Origin: Sporomusa acidovorans
GTDB taxonomy: Bacteria > Bacillota > Negativicutes > Sporomusales > Sporomusaceae
DNA length: 64,000 nt
NCBI RefSeq assembly: GCF_900101845.1
Contig: NZ_FNAM01000005.1
Location: 62,001-126,000 of the forward strand
Direction of reading: 5' to 3'
Shown here: in pieces, positions 37,413 to 44,794 of the stretch
How positions within the stretch are numbered: position 1 is the stretch's first letter
How the letters are laid out: each line of letters starts with the position of its first letter
Translations under genes and position numbers: made by a program
Notes under the pieces: model-generated
What the model saw: only the letters and a program-made list of their open reading frames with translations
What the model was told of the DNA's origin: nothing
Databases searched by the model: none

Positions 37413-38600
37413 ATGCTTAACCGCATGCAGCAAGCCGGCTTTGAGCGGGCCAAAAAGTGGTGGTCGGACGGTAACGGGCAAATCTTTAAAATCGCCGGTT
37501 ATGCCGGTACCGGCAAGACTTATTTGTCCGGTGTTATTGCGGACGCCCTGGCCGGCGAAAAAATTGCCTTTTGCGCTTTCACCGGTAAGGCGGCCTTGGT
37601 CATGCGGCAGCGCGGCATGCCGGCCACAACGATTCACGCATTGATCTACAACATGGAAATGCGTCTGGTGCCGCATAAAAACGGCTACAAGCGCAAATTG
37701 GTGCCTGTACTGAAAGAACGCCTAGACCCCAAACCATCCCTGATCCTAGTGGACGAATCAAGCATGATTAGCGAAAAAATACTGGACGATCTGTTGTCGT
37801 TCGATATTCCGGTAATTGCCGTTGGCGATCCATTCCAGCTGCCACCGGTCGGCAGCAAGGATTCTGATTTACTTATTAATCCAGACGTTACCCTGGAAGA
37901 AATCATGCGACAGGATGAAGGCAGCGCCATCGTCTATTTGGCTGAAAAAATACGGAAAGGGATCCCGCTCAATGATGATGAAAGCGCACCCGACTGTATT
38001 TGGCAAATGTCGAAACGCACGGTTGATGAGGATACGGAAAACATTTTTAAATGGGCCGATCAGATCATTGCCGGCCGCAACGCCACTGTTGCCAAAATCA
38101 ATCAAATGGCGCGGGAATATCTTGGCTTTACGGAAAAACTGCCCATGGTCGGCGACAAGATTATCTGTAAGCGCAACGATTGGGGTACTGTCTTGTTAGG
38201 CGAGAAAATCACGACAGCTCTTGTCAATGGATTGGTCGGATACTGTACGGCCATTCATCAAACCGAGACATTAGATAAGGTACCATGGAAAGACGAACCG
38301 GTCCATGCCACGGAATACACTTTAAATTTACGGCCGATATTCGAAGAAAAAGCAGAATTCAAAGAAATTCTGTTTGATCCGGACTCCTTCTACGAAAATA
38401 AGGAAACCCGGCAATACATGAAAAAAATGATCTTTCAGTTTGCCTATTGCATTACCTGTCATGCTGCCCAGGGCAGTGAGTGGGACAACATTATTTTATA
38501 TGACGACAGCTGGCCGGATTCTCACGATCCGTTGTTTCAGGCCCGCTGGCGCTATACAGGAGTAACAAGAGCGTCAAAACGTTTAGTATGGCTTCGATAA
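37413..38600 (+). CDS. RecD/Pif1-like helicase
   Basis: ATG 37413 is preferred (AGGGGG eight bases upstream); the GTG at 37404 overlaps the RBS. The 395-aa protein has Walker A GYAGTGKT near 30, Walker B/DESSM near 114 and the UvrD_C_2 motif CITCHAAQGSEWDNIILYDD near 345-360. It is a 5'-3' helicase type (RecD2/Dda) used in phage replication. Confidence 0.9.
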   Translation: MLNRMQQAGFERAKKWWSDGNGQIFKIAGYAGTGKTYLSGVIADALAGEKIAFCAFTGKAALVMRQRGMPATTIHALIYNMEMRLVPHKNGYKRKLVPVLKERLDPKPSLILVDESSMISEKILDDLLSFDIPVIAVGDPFQLPPVGSKDSDLLINPDVTLEEIMRQDEGSAIVYLAEKIRKGIPLNDDESAPDCIWQMSKRTVDEDTENIFKWADQIIAGRNATVAKINQMAREYLGFTEKLPMVGDKIICKRNDWGTVLLGEKITTALVNGLVGYCTAIHQTETLDKVPWKDEPVHATEYTLNLRPIFEEKAEFKEILFDPDSFYENKETRQYMKKMIFQFAYCITCHAAQGSEWDNIILYDDSWPDSHDPLFQARWRYTGVTRASKRLVWLR

Positions 38601-38613
38601 GGGCGGATGAATC

Positions 38614-41556
38614 ATGGATGCAACTCAATTTTTAAATAAAATATTTCAATACACGGAAATCGGATACACACAAATATTTGCCTTACCATCTACCCAGGCC
38701 CGTGCAATCCAAGTCGCCGATCTGTCGCCAGTACCGGCAACTATTAAACAATTCCAGGGACAAAATATCTATTTTTCGCCTGGATTATGCGGACAAGCTA
38801 AAGATAGCAAGCTGTCCGAAGCAGATATTATCGGCATTCCGGCGCTATGGGTGGATATGGATATTTATCACCCGGTTGCCCATGCGGAGAAAAATTTACC
38901 CCACACAGTCCAAGAAGCCTACACATTAATACCGGAATTTCTGCCCCCGACTATCATTGTTCATTCCGGCTACGGACTGCAGTTTTGGTGGCTGCTCAAG
39001 GAATGCTGGTATTTTGATACTCCGGAAGAAAAGCTGCAGGCCAAAAGTTTATTAACGCGGTTGCAGGGATATATTCGTCAGCAAGCGCAGGCAAAAGGGT
39101 GGAAATTAGACGCAGTACAGGATTTGTGCCGGGTGATGCGTCTAACCGGTACCCTGAATGTCAAAATACCGGCCACGCCGATTTTAGCCCAGATCATTGA
39201 ACAATCCGACGTATATTATGATCCATCCGAAATTGATGAATTACTGCCGGCCATAGAGCAGACAGCAGCTGCAGCAGCGCAAACCCGGGAGAGTGGTTTT
39301 GAACGGCGCCCAACTGACGGACCAGCTGATTATATGCTGGCCAATTGCAAATTTCTGCAGCATTGGCAGCTGAATTATAAGACACTGCCGGAACCGGTCT
39401 GGATGGCTGCCTGTACGAATCTTATCCGGGGCATAAATGGCGGGGACATGGTTGTAGAAGCCGCCAAAAGCTGGCTGGGGAATAAATACAGCGAATCGGC
39501 GACCTTTAAAAAAATCCAGCACTGGATTACCGAATGCCATCCGACAACCTGCGAATTTATTCAAAATGAACTGCAATTCACCGGTTGTGATCAATGCGGT
39601 GTGCAGTCGCCTTGCGCTTGGTCCTTAGGCAAAGTTCCCCAGGCGCTGGCCAAAGTGCGGACTATTGCCATTCCTGCCCCGGAAAGCGTTTTTCAGCCGG
39701 AAACGCTGGGATCGCTGGCGATTATTGAAAAGAATAATCCAACCGAATACGCTAAATTTAAAGAAAAATGCCGCGGCAGAATCAATTTAAACGACCTCAA
39801 TAAATGCCTGAAACAGTACCGTAAGGACGCGTCTGGCTTGGAAGTACTGGAAGGCGGGGCAGGAGCCCTGCAGGCAGGTCAGAAACTTGGCGACGTCACA
39901 ACCAGCCAGTTTGTTCCAGATACGCCGCTGGACTTAGCGATACCGGCAGGCTTTACCTTTGGACCAGGCGGCATTGAAGAAATTAAAAAAGGCGCCGAGC
40001 ATGATATGCGGTATCTTGCCGCCGGCGCACCTGTCATTATATCGGAACGTATTTACAATATGGACACAAAGACCGAAAAAGTGCAGCTAACCTTTAAATA
40101 CTTTAACCAGTGGGCCAGCGTGATCCGCAAGCGGTCGGAAATTTTTTCCGCCCGTAACATCGTGAGCTTGACGGATTTTGGCCTGAATGCATCCTCAGAG
40201 TCGGCCAAGTATCTTGTAAAGTATCTGCAAAAACTCGAAGCCGCTAATCCGGAAGCCATTCCCTTGACCTATGCTGTTTCTAAAATCGGCTGGCGCGAAA
40301 ATTCTTTAACTGATTTTATCATTCCCAACACCAGTAAATATCGGATTGATCTGGAAGACGAAGGCGAGATAACCGAGGCATTCAGTATTCGGGGCGAATT
40401 TGCCGAGTGGACTAAAATCGCCGTTGAAGTTCGCAAGCAGTCATTTGCCAGATTCATTCTTGCCGCGTCATTTGCTGCGCCACTCCTGAAAATATTTAAG
40501 AATCGTAACTTCATGATTTATTTTTGGGGAACGTCCGGCGGTGGAAAAACGGCCAGTCAAGTTTTCGCCCTAACCGTTTGGGGATCACCGAATAAGCTAA
40601 TGAAATCGTTCTATGGTACGCAAAACGGCATTGAAAAAGCCCTAGCGTTCAGCAATGACTTTCCTATGGTCATCAATGAAAAACAGGTCATGAACGGCAG
40701 AGACAAGCAGGATCTATTCGAGCAGATTGTGTACATGCTGGAAGGTGGCCGGGGGAAGCTGCGAGCGAGTAAAACCGGTCTGCAGAAAACTTCGACCTGG
40801 CGCAGTATTGGTATGGCATCCGGAGAGGAACCACTGTCAAAAGAAAACTCCATTCAGGGGGTTAAAACCCGTCTGTTAGAACTCAATGTATTTCCGGTCA
40901 TTTCTGATGAACAGTTCGCAAAATCTCTCTATGCAGCAGCGGAAGACCATCATGGCCACGCCGGCCCGACTTTTATGGAACAGCTAATCAAAGAAGCTGA
41001 AAACAATTATGAAGAAATCAATAAAGCTAGGCAGGCCCTGGTTGCTGTGCTGAAAAAGCAATTTCCTGAACACTTCAGCGTTCATATCGACAATGTGGCC
41101 CTGGTTGCCATTGCGGATTATTTGTCGAGCATGTGGATTTTTGGTATTGAGCCAAAGCAAGCCGAACAGGAAGCCTATCAGTTGGCGTATACGATTATGC
41201 AGGAATTGCCGACGGAACGGCAGATATCCGATGTAGAGCGTGGCTGGGATTTTGTGCAGAACTGGCTGGCAGCCAATGACGGACGGTTTGACGGTCAGTA
41301 TCAAGACGTGAAGGTTACGCCGTCATATGGGTTTAAAAATGATGACAGTATATGTATTTACCCAGAGTATTTAATGGACGCTTTAAAAAATGCCGGATTT
41401 AGTCCGGACAAGCTAATTCGGGAATTTGCAAATAAGGGAAGGATTGCTACGGAAATGGATGGAGAAAAGCGGCGATTTAAAGTTCAGATTAAGTATAAGG
41501 GAAGAAAAATACGGGTAATAAAAATTATTAACAATGTGCAAGAAAATTTGCTTTGA
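38614..41556 (+). CDS. DUF927-type phage primase-helicase
   Basis: This 980-aa protein has an N-terminal AEP-like primase region (WVDMDIYHP, HSGYGLQFWW, DLCRVMRLTGTLNVK, about 70-190), a Cys cluster (CDQCGVQSPC near 326), and a DUF927 helicase part (about 480-800) with Walker A GTSGGGKTAS near 638-647. It would start and unwind phage replication forks. The iteron array begins at its stop codon, so it is the likely origin-acting protein. Confidence 0.9.
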   Translation: MDATQFLNKIFQYTEIGYTQIFALPSTQARAIQVADLSPVPATIKQFQGQNIYFSPGLCGQAKDSKLSEADIIGIPALWVDMDIYHPVAHAEKNLPHTVQEAYTLIPEFLPPTIIVHSGYGLQFWWLLKECWYFDTPEEKLQAKSLLTRLQGYIRQQAQAKGWKLDAVQDLCRVMRLTGTLNVKIPATPILAQIIEQSDVYYDPSEIDELLPAIEQTAAAAAQTRESGFERRPTDGPADYMLANCKFLQHWQLNYKTLPEPVWMAACTNLIRGINGGDMVVEAAKSWLGNKYSESATFKKIQHWITECHPTTCEFIQNELQFTGCDQCGVQSPCAWSLGKVPQALAKVRTIAIPAPESVFQPETLGSLAIIEKNNPTEYAKFKEKCRGRINLNDLNKCLKQYRKDASGLEVLEGGAGALQAGQKLGDVTTSQFVPDTPLDLAIPAGFTFGPGGIEEIKKGAEHDMRYLAAGAPVIISERIYNMDTKTEKVQLTFKYFNQWASVIRKRSEIFSARNIVSLTDFGLNASSESAKYLVKYLQKLEAANPEAIPLTYAVSKIGWRENSLTDFIIPNTSKYRIDLEDEGEITEAFSIRGEFAEWTKIAVEVRKQSFARFILAASFAAPLLKIFKNRNFMIYFWGTSGGGKTASQVFALTVWGSPNKLMKSFYGTQNGIEKALAFSNDFPMVINEKQVMNGRDKQDLFEQIVYMLEGGRGKLRASKTGLQKTSTWRSIGMASGEEPLSKENSIQGVKTRLLELNVFPVISDEQFAKSLYAAAEDHHGHAGPTFMEQLIKEAENNYEEINKARQALVAVLKKQFPEHFSVHIDNVALVAIADYLSSMWIFGIEPKQAEQEAYQLAYTIMQELPTERQISDVERGWDFVQNWLAANDGRFDGQYQDVKVTPSYGFKNDDSICIYPEYLMDALKNAGFSPDKLIREFANKGRIATEMDGEKRRFKVQIKYKGRKIRVIKIINNVQENLL

Positions 41557-41864
41557 GTGGGTACGCGGGTACTTGAGTGGGTACTTAGTGGGTACTGTAA
41601 AAATCCTTATAGTATAAGTGGTTATATAATATAGTACCCACTGTACCCACTCAATCCAATATATAGTCTTATATAGCGATACACCACATTAATATTATGG
41701 TAACTAATAAAACATTATTTACATAATATTAAGGTGGTAAGGTATCTCATAAAAAAGTATAACACCATTTCGAAAATAGTGGGTACTGTGGGTATTGTGT
41801 CTGAAACCTTTTAATTTGTAAGGGTTTTGAGATATGAAAAAGTACCCACTTGGTAGTGGGTACT
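41556..41864. other. Candidate phage replication origin with iterons
   Basis: Ten copies of AGTGGGTACT or its complement occur at 41556, 41565, 41576, 41587, 41633, 41643, 41778, 41788, 41841 and 41855. The last two form the perfect hairpin AGTACCCACT-TGGT-AGTGGGTACT. Between the clusters lies an AT-rich stem-loop (41684-41737, CCAC...GGTGG arms, about 22 of 24 paired). No gene fits here. Iterons around an AT-rich element directly after a primase-helicase gene suggest an origin. Confidence 0.7.
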
Positions 41865-41893
41865 TTAAAACAGGGAGGCTGCGAGACTAAATC

Positions 41894-42343
41894 ATGGGAT
41901 ATTTTGATCAAATAATACCGCCGCCCAATCATCAAAATCTATTATCTGCTGTGGACAAGTTCACGCTTATTAATCAGATGATTGAACGGGTAGAAAAACG
42001 GGCGTTAGATATCGTCAATGAAAAATATCCCTATATGAGGGATATGACGGGTACGGTCATTATTGACCCCTATGCAGACTACTCACCGGAAGATCATGTT
42101 TTTTGGCTCAAGTTATTGCAAATGGCCGAAAGTAGAAGTCGCGAATTATACGCTAGACTGTTCTATTTGCGAGGAGTCGGAACCAAGTTGATACCTAACA
42201 AGCAATGGGGATTTGTTTTCCAGCCTGTTATCGGCCCCAACGGATGGAACAATATTGAGCAGTATAACCAGGAAAAAACTTGTTTGAACGATTATGGCAA
42301 TCAGGTTATTGAGTTGTTGAAATTTATTGCTATGAGGAGGTAA
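41894..42343 (+). CDS. Hypothetical phage protein
   Basis: This 149-aa protein has no signal peptide and no recognised domain; a helical middle (LLQMAESRSRELYARLFYLRGVG) stands out. It follows AGGGAGG and is coupled to the ArpU-like gene by a 5-base gap, so it belongs to the control region between replication and packaging. Confidence 0.65.
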   Translation: MGYFDQIIPPPNHQNLLSAVDKFTLINQMIERVEKRALDIVNEKYPYMRDMTGTVIIDPYADYSPEDHVFWLKLLQMAESRSRELYARLFYLRGVGTKLIPNKQWGFVFQPVIGPNGWNNIEQYNQEKTCLNDYGNQVIELLKFIAMRR

Positions 42344-42348
42344 AAGAT

Positions 42349-42876
42349 TTGCATAAACGAGATCCAATAATGAAGCAAGTGCAAAAGTATCTCTACTCCA
42401 TTAAGAGGTCAGAGATTAAAATATTAAATTTAGAACGTGCTATACAAGATTTGGATACACGCAGGGAGTCGCCGCCAGTATGGATGCATGATCCGGATAC
42501 TATTTCAGTAACAGGCGGTCAGGAAGGCTCAAAGCAGGAATCTTGGGTAGAATTTTTAGAAGCATATCCGGGGCGACGATCCTATCTGACTGATTGTTTG
42601 GAACAGGAGCAAAAGCGAGTAGAACAGTTTTACCAGACCTTAGATCAATTGTCAGCAGAAGGAAACTGGGGACCACTGGCGGCCAATATTATTCGGCATA
42701 AATATATTCAACGGATAACACCGGATACTGCGATTTATACGATGTTTTTGTTTTGTACTAAGGAGAGCTTTTACCGAACACACAAGAAGGCGTTAAAATT
42801 CTTCTATGATGTTTTGCCTGATGTTTTTCAAAATGACACTTTCGTGACACTAAATTTATCAAAAAACGTGGTATAG
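42349..42876 (+). CDS. ArpU/RinA-like late transcription regulator
   Basis: The start is TTG 42349, seven bases after AGGAGG, giving 175 aa. The helical N-terminus and C-terminal helix-turn-helix-like segment (RITPDTAIYTMFLFCTKESFYRTHKKALKFF) fit ArpU-type phage regulators, and the end DTFVTLNLSKNVV overlaps a repeat-bearing promoter, as in many Firmicute phages. It would switch on the late genes. Confidence 0.75.
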   Translation: MHKRDPIMKQVQKYLYSIKRSEIKILNLERAIQDLDTRRESPPVWMHDPDTISVTGGQEGSKQESWVEFLEAYPGRRSYLTDCLEQEQKRVEQFYQTLDQLSAEGNWGPLAANIIRHKYIQRITPDTAIYTMFLFCTKESFYRTHKKALKFFYDVLPDVFQNDTFVTLNLSKNVV

Positions 42877-42877
42877 T
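42834..42877 (+). promoter_or_regulatory. Late promoter with direct repeats
   Basis: TGACACT repeats at 42834-42840 and 42845-42851, 11 bases (one turn) apart, are followed by TATAGT at 42872-42877. The block overlaps the 3' end of the ArpU-like gene, the standard location of late promoters activated by such regulators. Confidence 0.65.
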
Positions 42878-42885
42878 AAGAAATA

Positions 42886-42914
42886 GAAATAGTCGCTCTG
42901 ATGTGGAGCGGCTA
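42886..42914. other. Hairpin after the late promoter
   Basis: AATAGTCGCTC and GAGCGGCTATT pair (one mismatch) around TGATGTG, with only TTGTTG following. It is a weak terminator or leader structure. Confidence 0.4.
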
Positions 42915-42925
42915 TTGTTGTATCC

Positions 42926-42964
42926 TTGCAGGAAATTGCTTCCTTTTTATAGAAAAGTATAAAC
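42926..42964 (+). promoter_or_regulatory. Moron leader module, copy 1
   Basis: TTGCAGGAAATTGCTTCC followed by T-rich sequence, GAAAAG and TATAAAC recurs as the module at 43406-43446. AGGA...TCCT can form a small hairpin. It may be an independent promoter for the TonB-like gene. Confidence 0.45.
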
Positions 42965-42979
42965 AAGAGGAGGCTTGTC

Positions 42980-43399
42980 ATGAACAGAAAGCGCTTTGTT
43001 ATAATAGCTACTTTATTATTTTTTATTATAGGAGTGTCGTTAACAGTGTTCGCGGAGGAACCGACTGACAACAAAATTCCGGAACGTCCTGATCCCAAGG
43101 ATGTGATACATTTAAAGTTGATAAGTCATTCCGTTTACTTTCCTCAGGAGATCAAGCAAAAGTATTCAGGACAGGATTTTTTAATTGTGCTACGTTTTCA
43201 AGTATCGGCGTATGGGTATGTAAAAGATGTTAACGTTTATGTGAGTTCAGGATATAGCGATCTTGATGATACTTTAGTTGAATCAGCTAAAAATTTCATT
43301 TTTACTCCAACTTATATAAAAAATAAGCCAGTTGACTCTGTTTGTCGAGTTCCGATAAAAGGTACAGTACCAGCGCCCGATATTGATAAAGGGCAATAA
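42980..43399 (+). CDS. Secreted TonB-C-like protein (prophage moron)
   Basis: This 139-aa protein has a signal peptide or membrane anchor (residues 1-25, cut after FAEE), then a domain like the TonB C-terminus (LRFQVSAYGYVKDVNVYVSSGYSDLDDTLVESAKNFIFTPTYIKNKPVDSV). Such domains bind partner proteins in the periplasm. It has its own leader module and strong RBS (AGAGGAGG), so it probably serves the lysogen or the host envelope rather than virion building. Confidence 0.75.
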   Translation: MNRKRFVIIATLLFFIIGVSLTVFAEEPTDNKIPERPDPKDVIHLKLISHSVYFPQEIKQKYSGQDFLIVLRFQVSAYGYVKDVNVYVSSGYSDLDDTLVESAKNFIFTPTYIKNKPVDSVCRVPIKGTVPAPDIDKGQ

Positions 43400-43405
43400 T
43401 TCTAG

Positions 43406-43446
43406 TTGCAGGAGATTAATTCCTTTTGCCGAAGAGTGTATAAAAA
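43406..43446 (+). promoter_or_regulatory. Moron leader module, copy 2
   Basis: TTGCAGGAGATTAATTCC, then GAAGAGTG and TATAAAAA, matches copy 1 in order and spacing. It precedes the gene at 43469. Confidence 0.45.
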
Positions 43447-43468
43447 TGGTAAAAAGGAGATGGTAATT

Positions 43469-43789
43469 ATGAAATTTTTCCTTCCTGCCGCAGAAAACAA
43501 TGATCAAACTCAAAGCGTATATAATCAAATAAAACAATTTGCCCAAGAAACAACAAGTTGGCCGATTCGCGAAACAAGAATATTTAGCATACAATTTCGA
43601 AATGACGGCAAGGAATACTATGCTGAAGTTGGTAAAGTAGAGAATTTAACAGGTGATTTAGTTATTGCTATTTTTGAATCAGAACTCACTTATTTAATTT
43701 GCACTAAATATAGAGGGGTACTTAAAGATATGCCTATTATAGTTGGCAAGAAAGATACTATCACCCATACATTATTCGAAAAAGAATAA
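43469..43789 (+). CDS. Hypothetical moron protein (106 aa)
   Basis: ATG 43469 follows AAAGGAGATGG. The soluble product (MKFFLPAAENNDQ...) has beta-rich stretches (IFSIQFRNDGKEYYAEVGKV, LTYLICTKYRG) and no known domain. A terminator follows within 10 bases, so leader, gene and terminator make one self-contained unit. Confidence 0.65.
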   Translation: MKFFLPAAENNDQTQSVYNQIKQFAQETTSWPIRETRIFSIQFRNDGKEYYAEVGKVENLTGDLVIAIFESELTYLICTKYRGVLKDMPIIVGKKDTITHTLFEKE

Positions 43790-43798
43790 AAAACATAT

Positions 43799-43819
43799 GA
43801 GCCTTCGGGCTCTTTTTTT
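43799..43819 (+). terminator. Intrinsic terminator of the moron unit
   Basis: GAGCC-TTCG-GGCTC followed by T7; a compact, strong terminator in the middle of the late region. Confidence 0.88.
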
Positions 43820-43843
43820 CATGTCTAAAAGGAGGCGATTGTT

Positions 43844-43951
43844 ATGGATAAAAAGCCTAAACCGAAGCCCGTACCAACCCATACAGCGTTAGTGCATCCG
43901 CCAACAACGTCACCGCCTAAAAAAGGTTTGACAGGGTTTATTTTAAAGTAA
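43844..43951 (+). CDS. Pro/Lys-rich peptide (35 aa)
   Basis: AAAAGGAGGCGATTG gives a strong RBS for ATG 43844. The product is MDKKPKPKPVPTHTALVH followed by a Pro/Thr-rich tail. It is likely a real small protein, function unknown. Confidence 0.5.
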   Translation: MDKKPKPKPVPTHTALVHPPTTSPPKKGLTGFILK

Positions 43952-43956
43952 ATCAA

Positions 43957-43976
43957 ATTCCCAAGCGCTTGGGAAT
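43957..43976. repeat. 20-bp perfect palindrome, copy 2
   Basis: ATTCCCAAGCGCTTGGGAAT is a perfect palindrome in a non-coding gap, six bases after the 35-aa gene. Its 16-bp core equals that at 35759-35774. It may be a protein binding site. Confidence 0.65.
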
Positions 43977-44006
43977 ATCAAGTTATCATTAGAAGGATGG
44001 AATGAG

Positions 44007-44207
44007 ATGGCACAGCCTTTATTGTTCGATGAACCTGACGACTTAGAACCAATAACACTCTTGCCGCCGCTTGGTATGTCACGGACAGAACAAGTAATTG
44101 AAAGATTTAGATTGGACCTTATTAAATCGTTAGGTGTACCTGCGGCTGTATTAGGATGTAACCAGTTGAGAACAGCTGATAATGAACGGGTCCTTCCAGG
44201 GAAGTAA
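44007..44207 (+). CDS. Small hypothetical phage protein (66 aa)
   Basis: This 66-aa acidic protein (MAQPLLFDEPDDLEPITL...) has a helical second half (SRTEQVIERFRLDLIKSLGVPAAVLG) and a modest RBS. It lies just before the terminase genes, and its end overlaps the proposed cos region. Confidence 0.55.
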   Translation: MAQPLLFDEPDDLEPITLLPPLGMSRTEQVIERFRLDLIKSLGVPAAVLGCNQLRTADNERVLPGK

Positions 44208-44262
44208 CCGGCTTGCGGGTCTTGCGAGCCCCGAAAACTTGCTAGCTGCAATTTCTTTTTTA
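44180..44262. other. Candidate cos site
   Basis: GGGTCCTTCCAGGGAAG followed by GGCTTGCGGGTCTTGCGAGCC and CGAAAAC lies directly upstream of the Nu1-like small terminase gene. GC-rich palindromic sequence in this place is where lambda-type phages carry cos. The exact nick positions cannot be given. Confidence 0.4.
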
Positions 44263-44287
44263 TGTTTACTTACAAGGAGGCGGCAAT

Positions 44288-44794
44288 ATGACAGAGCAAA
44301 TTATTAAAATAAATAAAAGTACAAAAACCACCGCGGACGGGCTTGCCGCCTGTTTCGGACTCAGCCGTCCGCGCATTGTGCAACTCGCTAACGAAGGCGT
44401 GCTTATTCGTGATGAAAACAGTAAATATCTTATTGCTGATAATATTCAGCGCTACATCAATTCAAAGGCTGGCGGCAATGGGGAATTATCGTTTGATGCC
44501 GAGCGAACAAAGCATGAGAAATTCAAAAGTCGTTTGACAGAATTGCGCCTGGAAAAAATGGAAAACCGCATGCATGATGCCAAAGATGTTGAGCGTGTCA
44601 TGACTGAAATGATGACTAATCTGCGCACGCAATTACTGGGGTTGCCGTCACAGCTTGCTGGGCAGATGGCTAATCAGCCGCAAGAAGTCGTTTATCAAAT
44701 TATAACCAAAGCAATAGAAGAAAAACTATCCGAACTGGCTGACTATACTCCTGAACTATTTTGTGGTGATGACGATGAAGAAGAAGACAGTTGA
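44288..44794 (+). CDS. Nu1-like small terminase subunit
   Basis: This 168-aa protein has an N-terminal winged HTH (TTADGLAACFGLSRPRIVQLANEGVLIR), a helical centre (SFDAERTKHEKFKSRLTELRLEKME) and an acidic C-terminus ending CGDDDEEEDS, as in lambda Nu1-type DNA-recognition subunits. It follows AAGGAGG and overlaps the large subunit gene. Confidence 0.9.
   Translation: MTEQIIKINKSTKTTADGLAACFGLSRPRIVQLANEGVLIRDENSKYLIADNIQRYINSKAGGNGELSFDAERTKHEKFKSRLTELRLEKMENRMHDAKDVERVMTEMMTNLRTQLLGLPSQLAGQMANQPQEVVYQIITKAIEEKLSELADYTPELFCGDDDEEEDS

Noticed and set aside
41556..41864. CRISPR array
   Set aside because: The repeated unit is about 10 bases, in both orientations with irregular spacing and no cas genes; iterons fit better.
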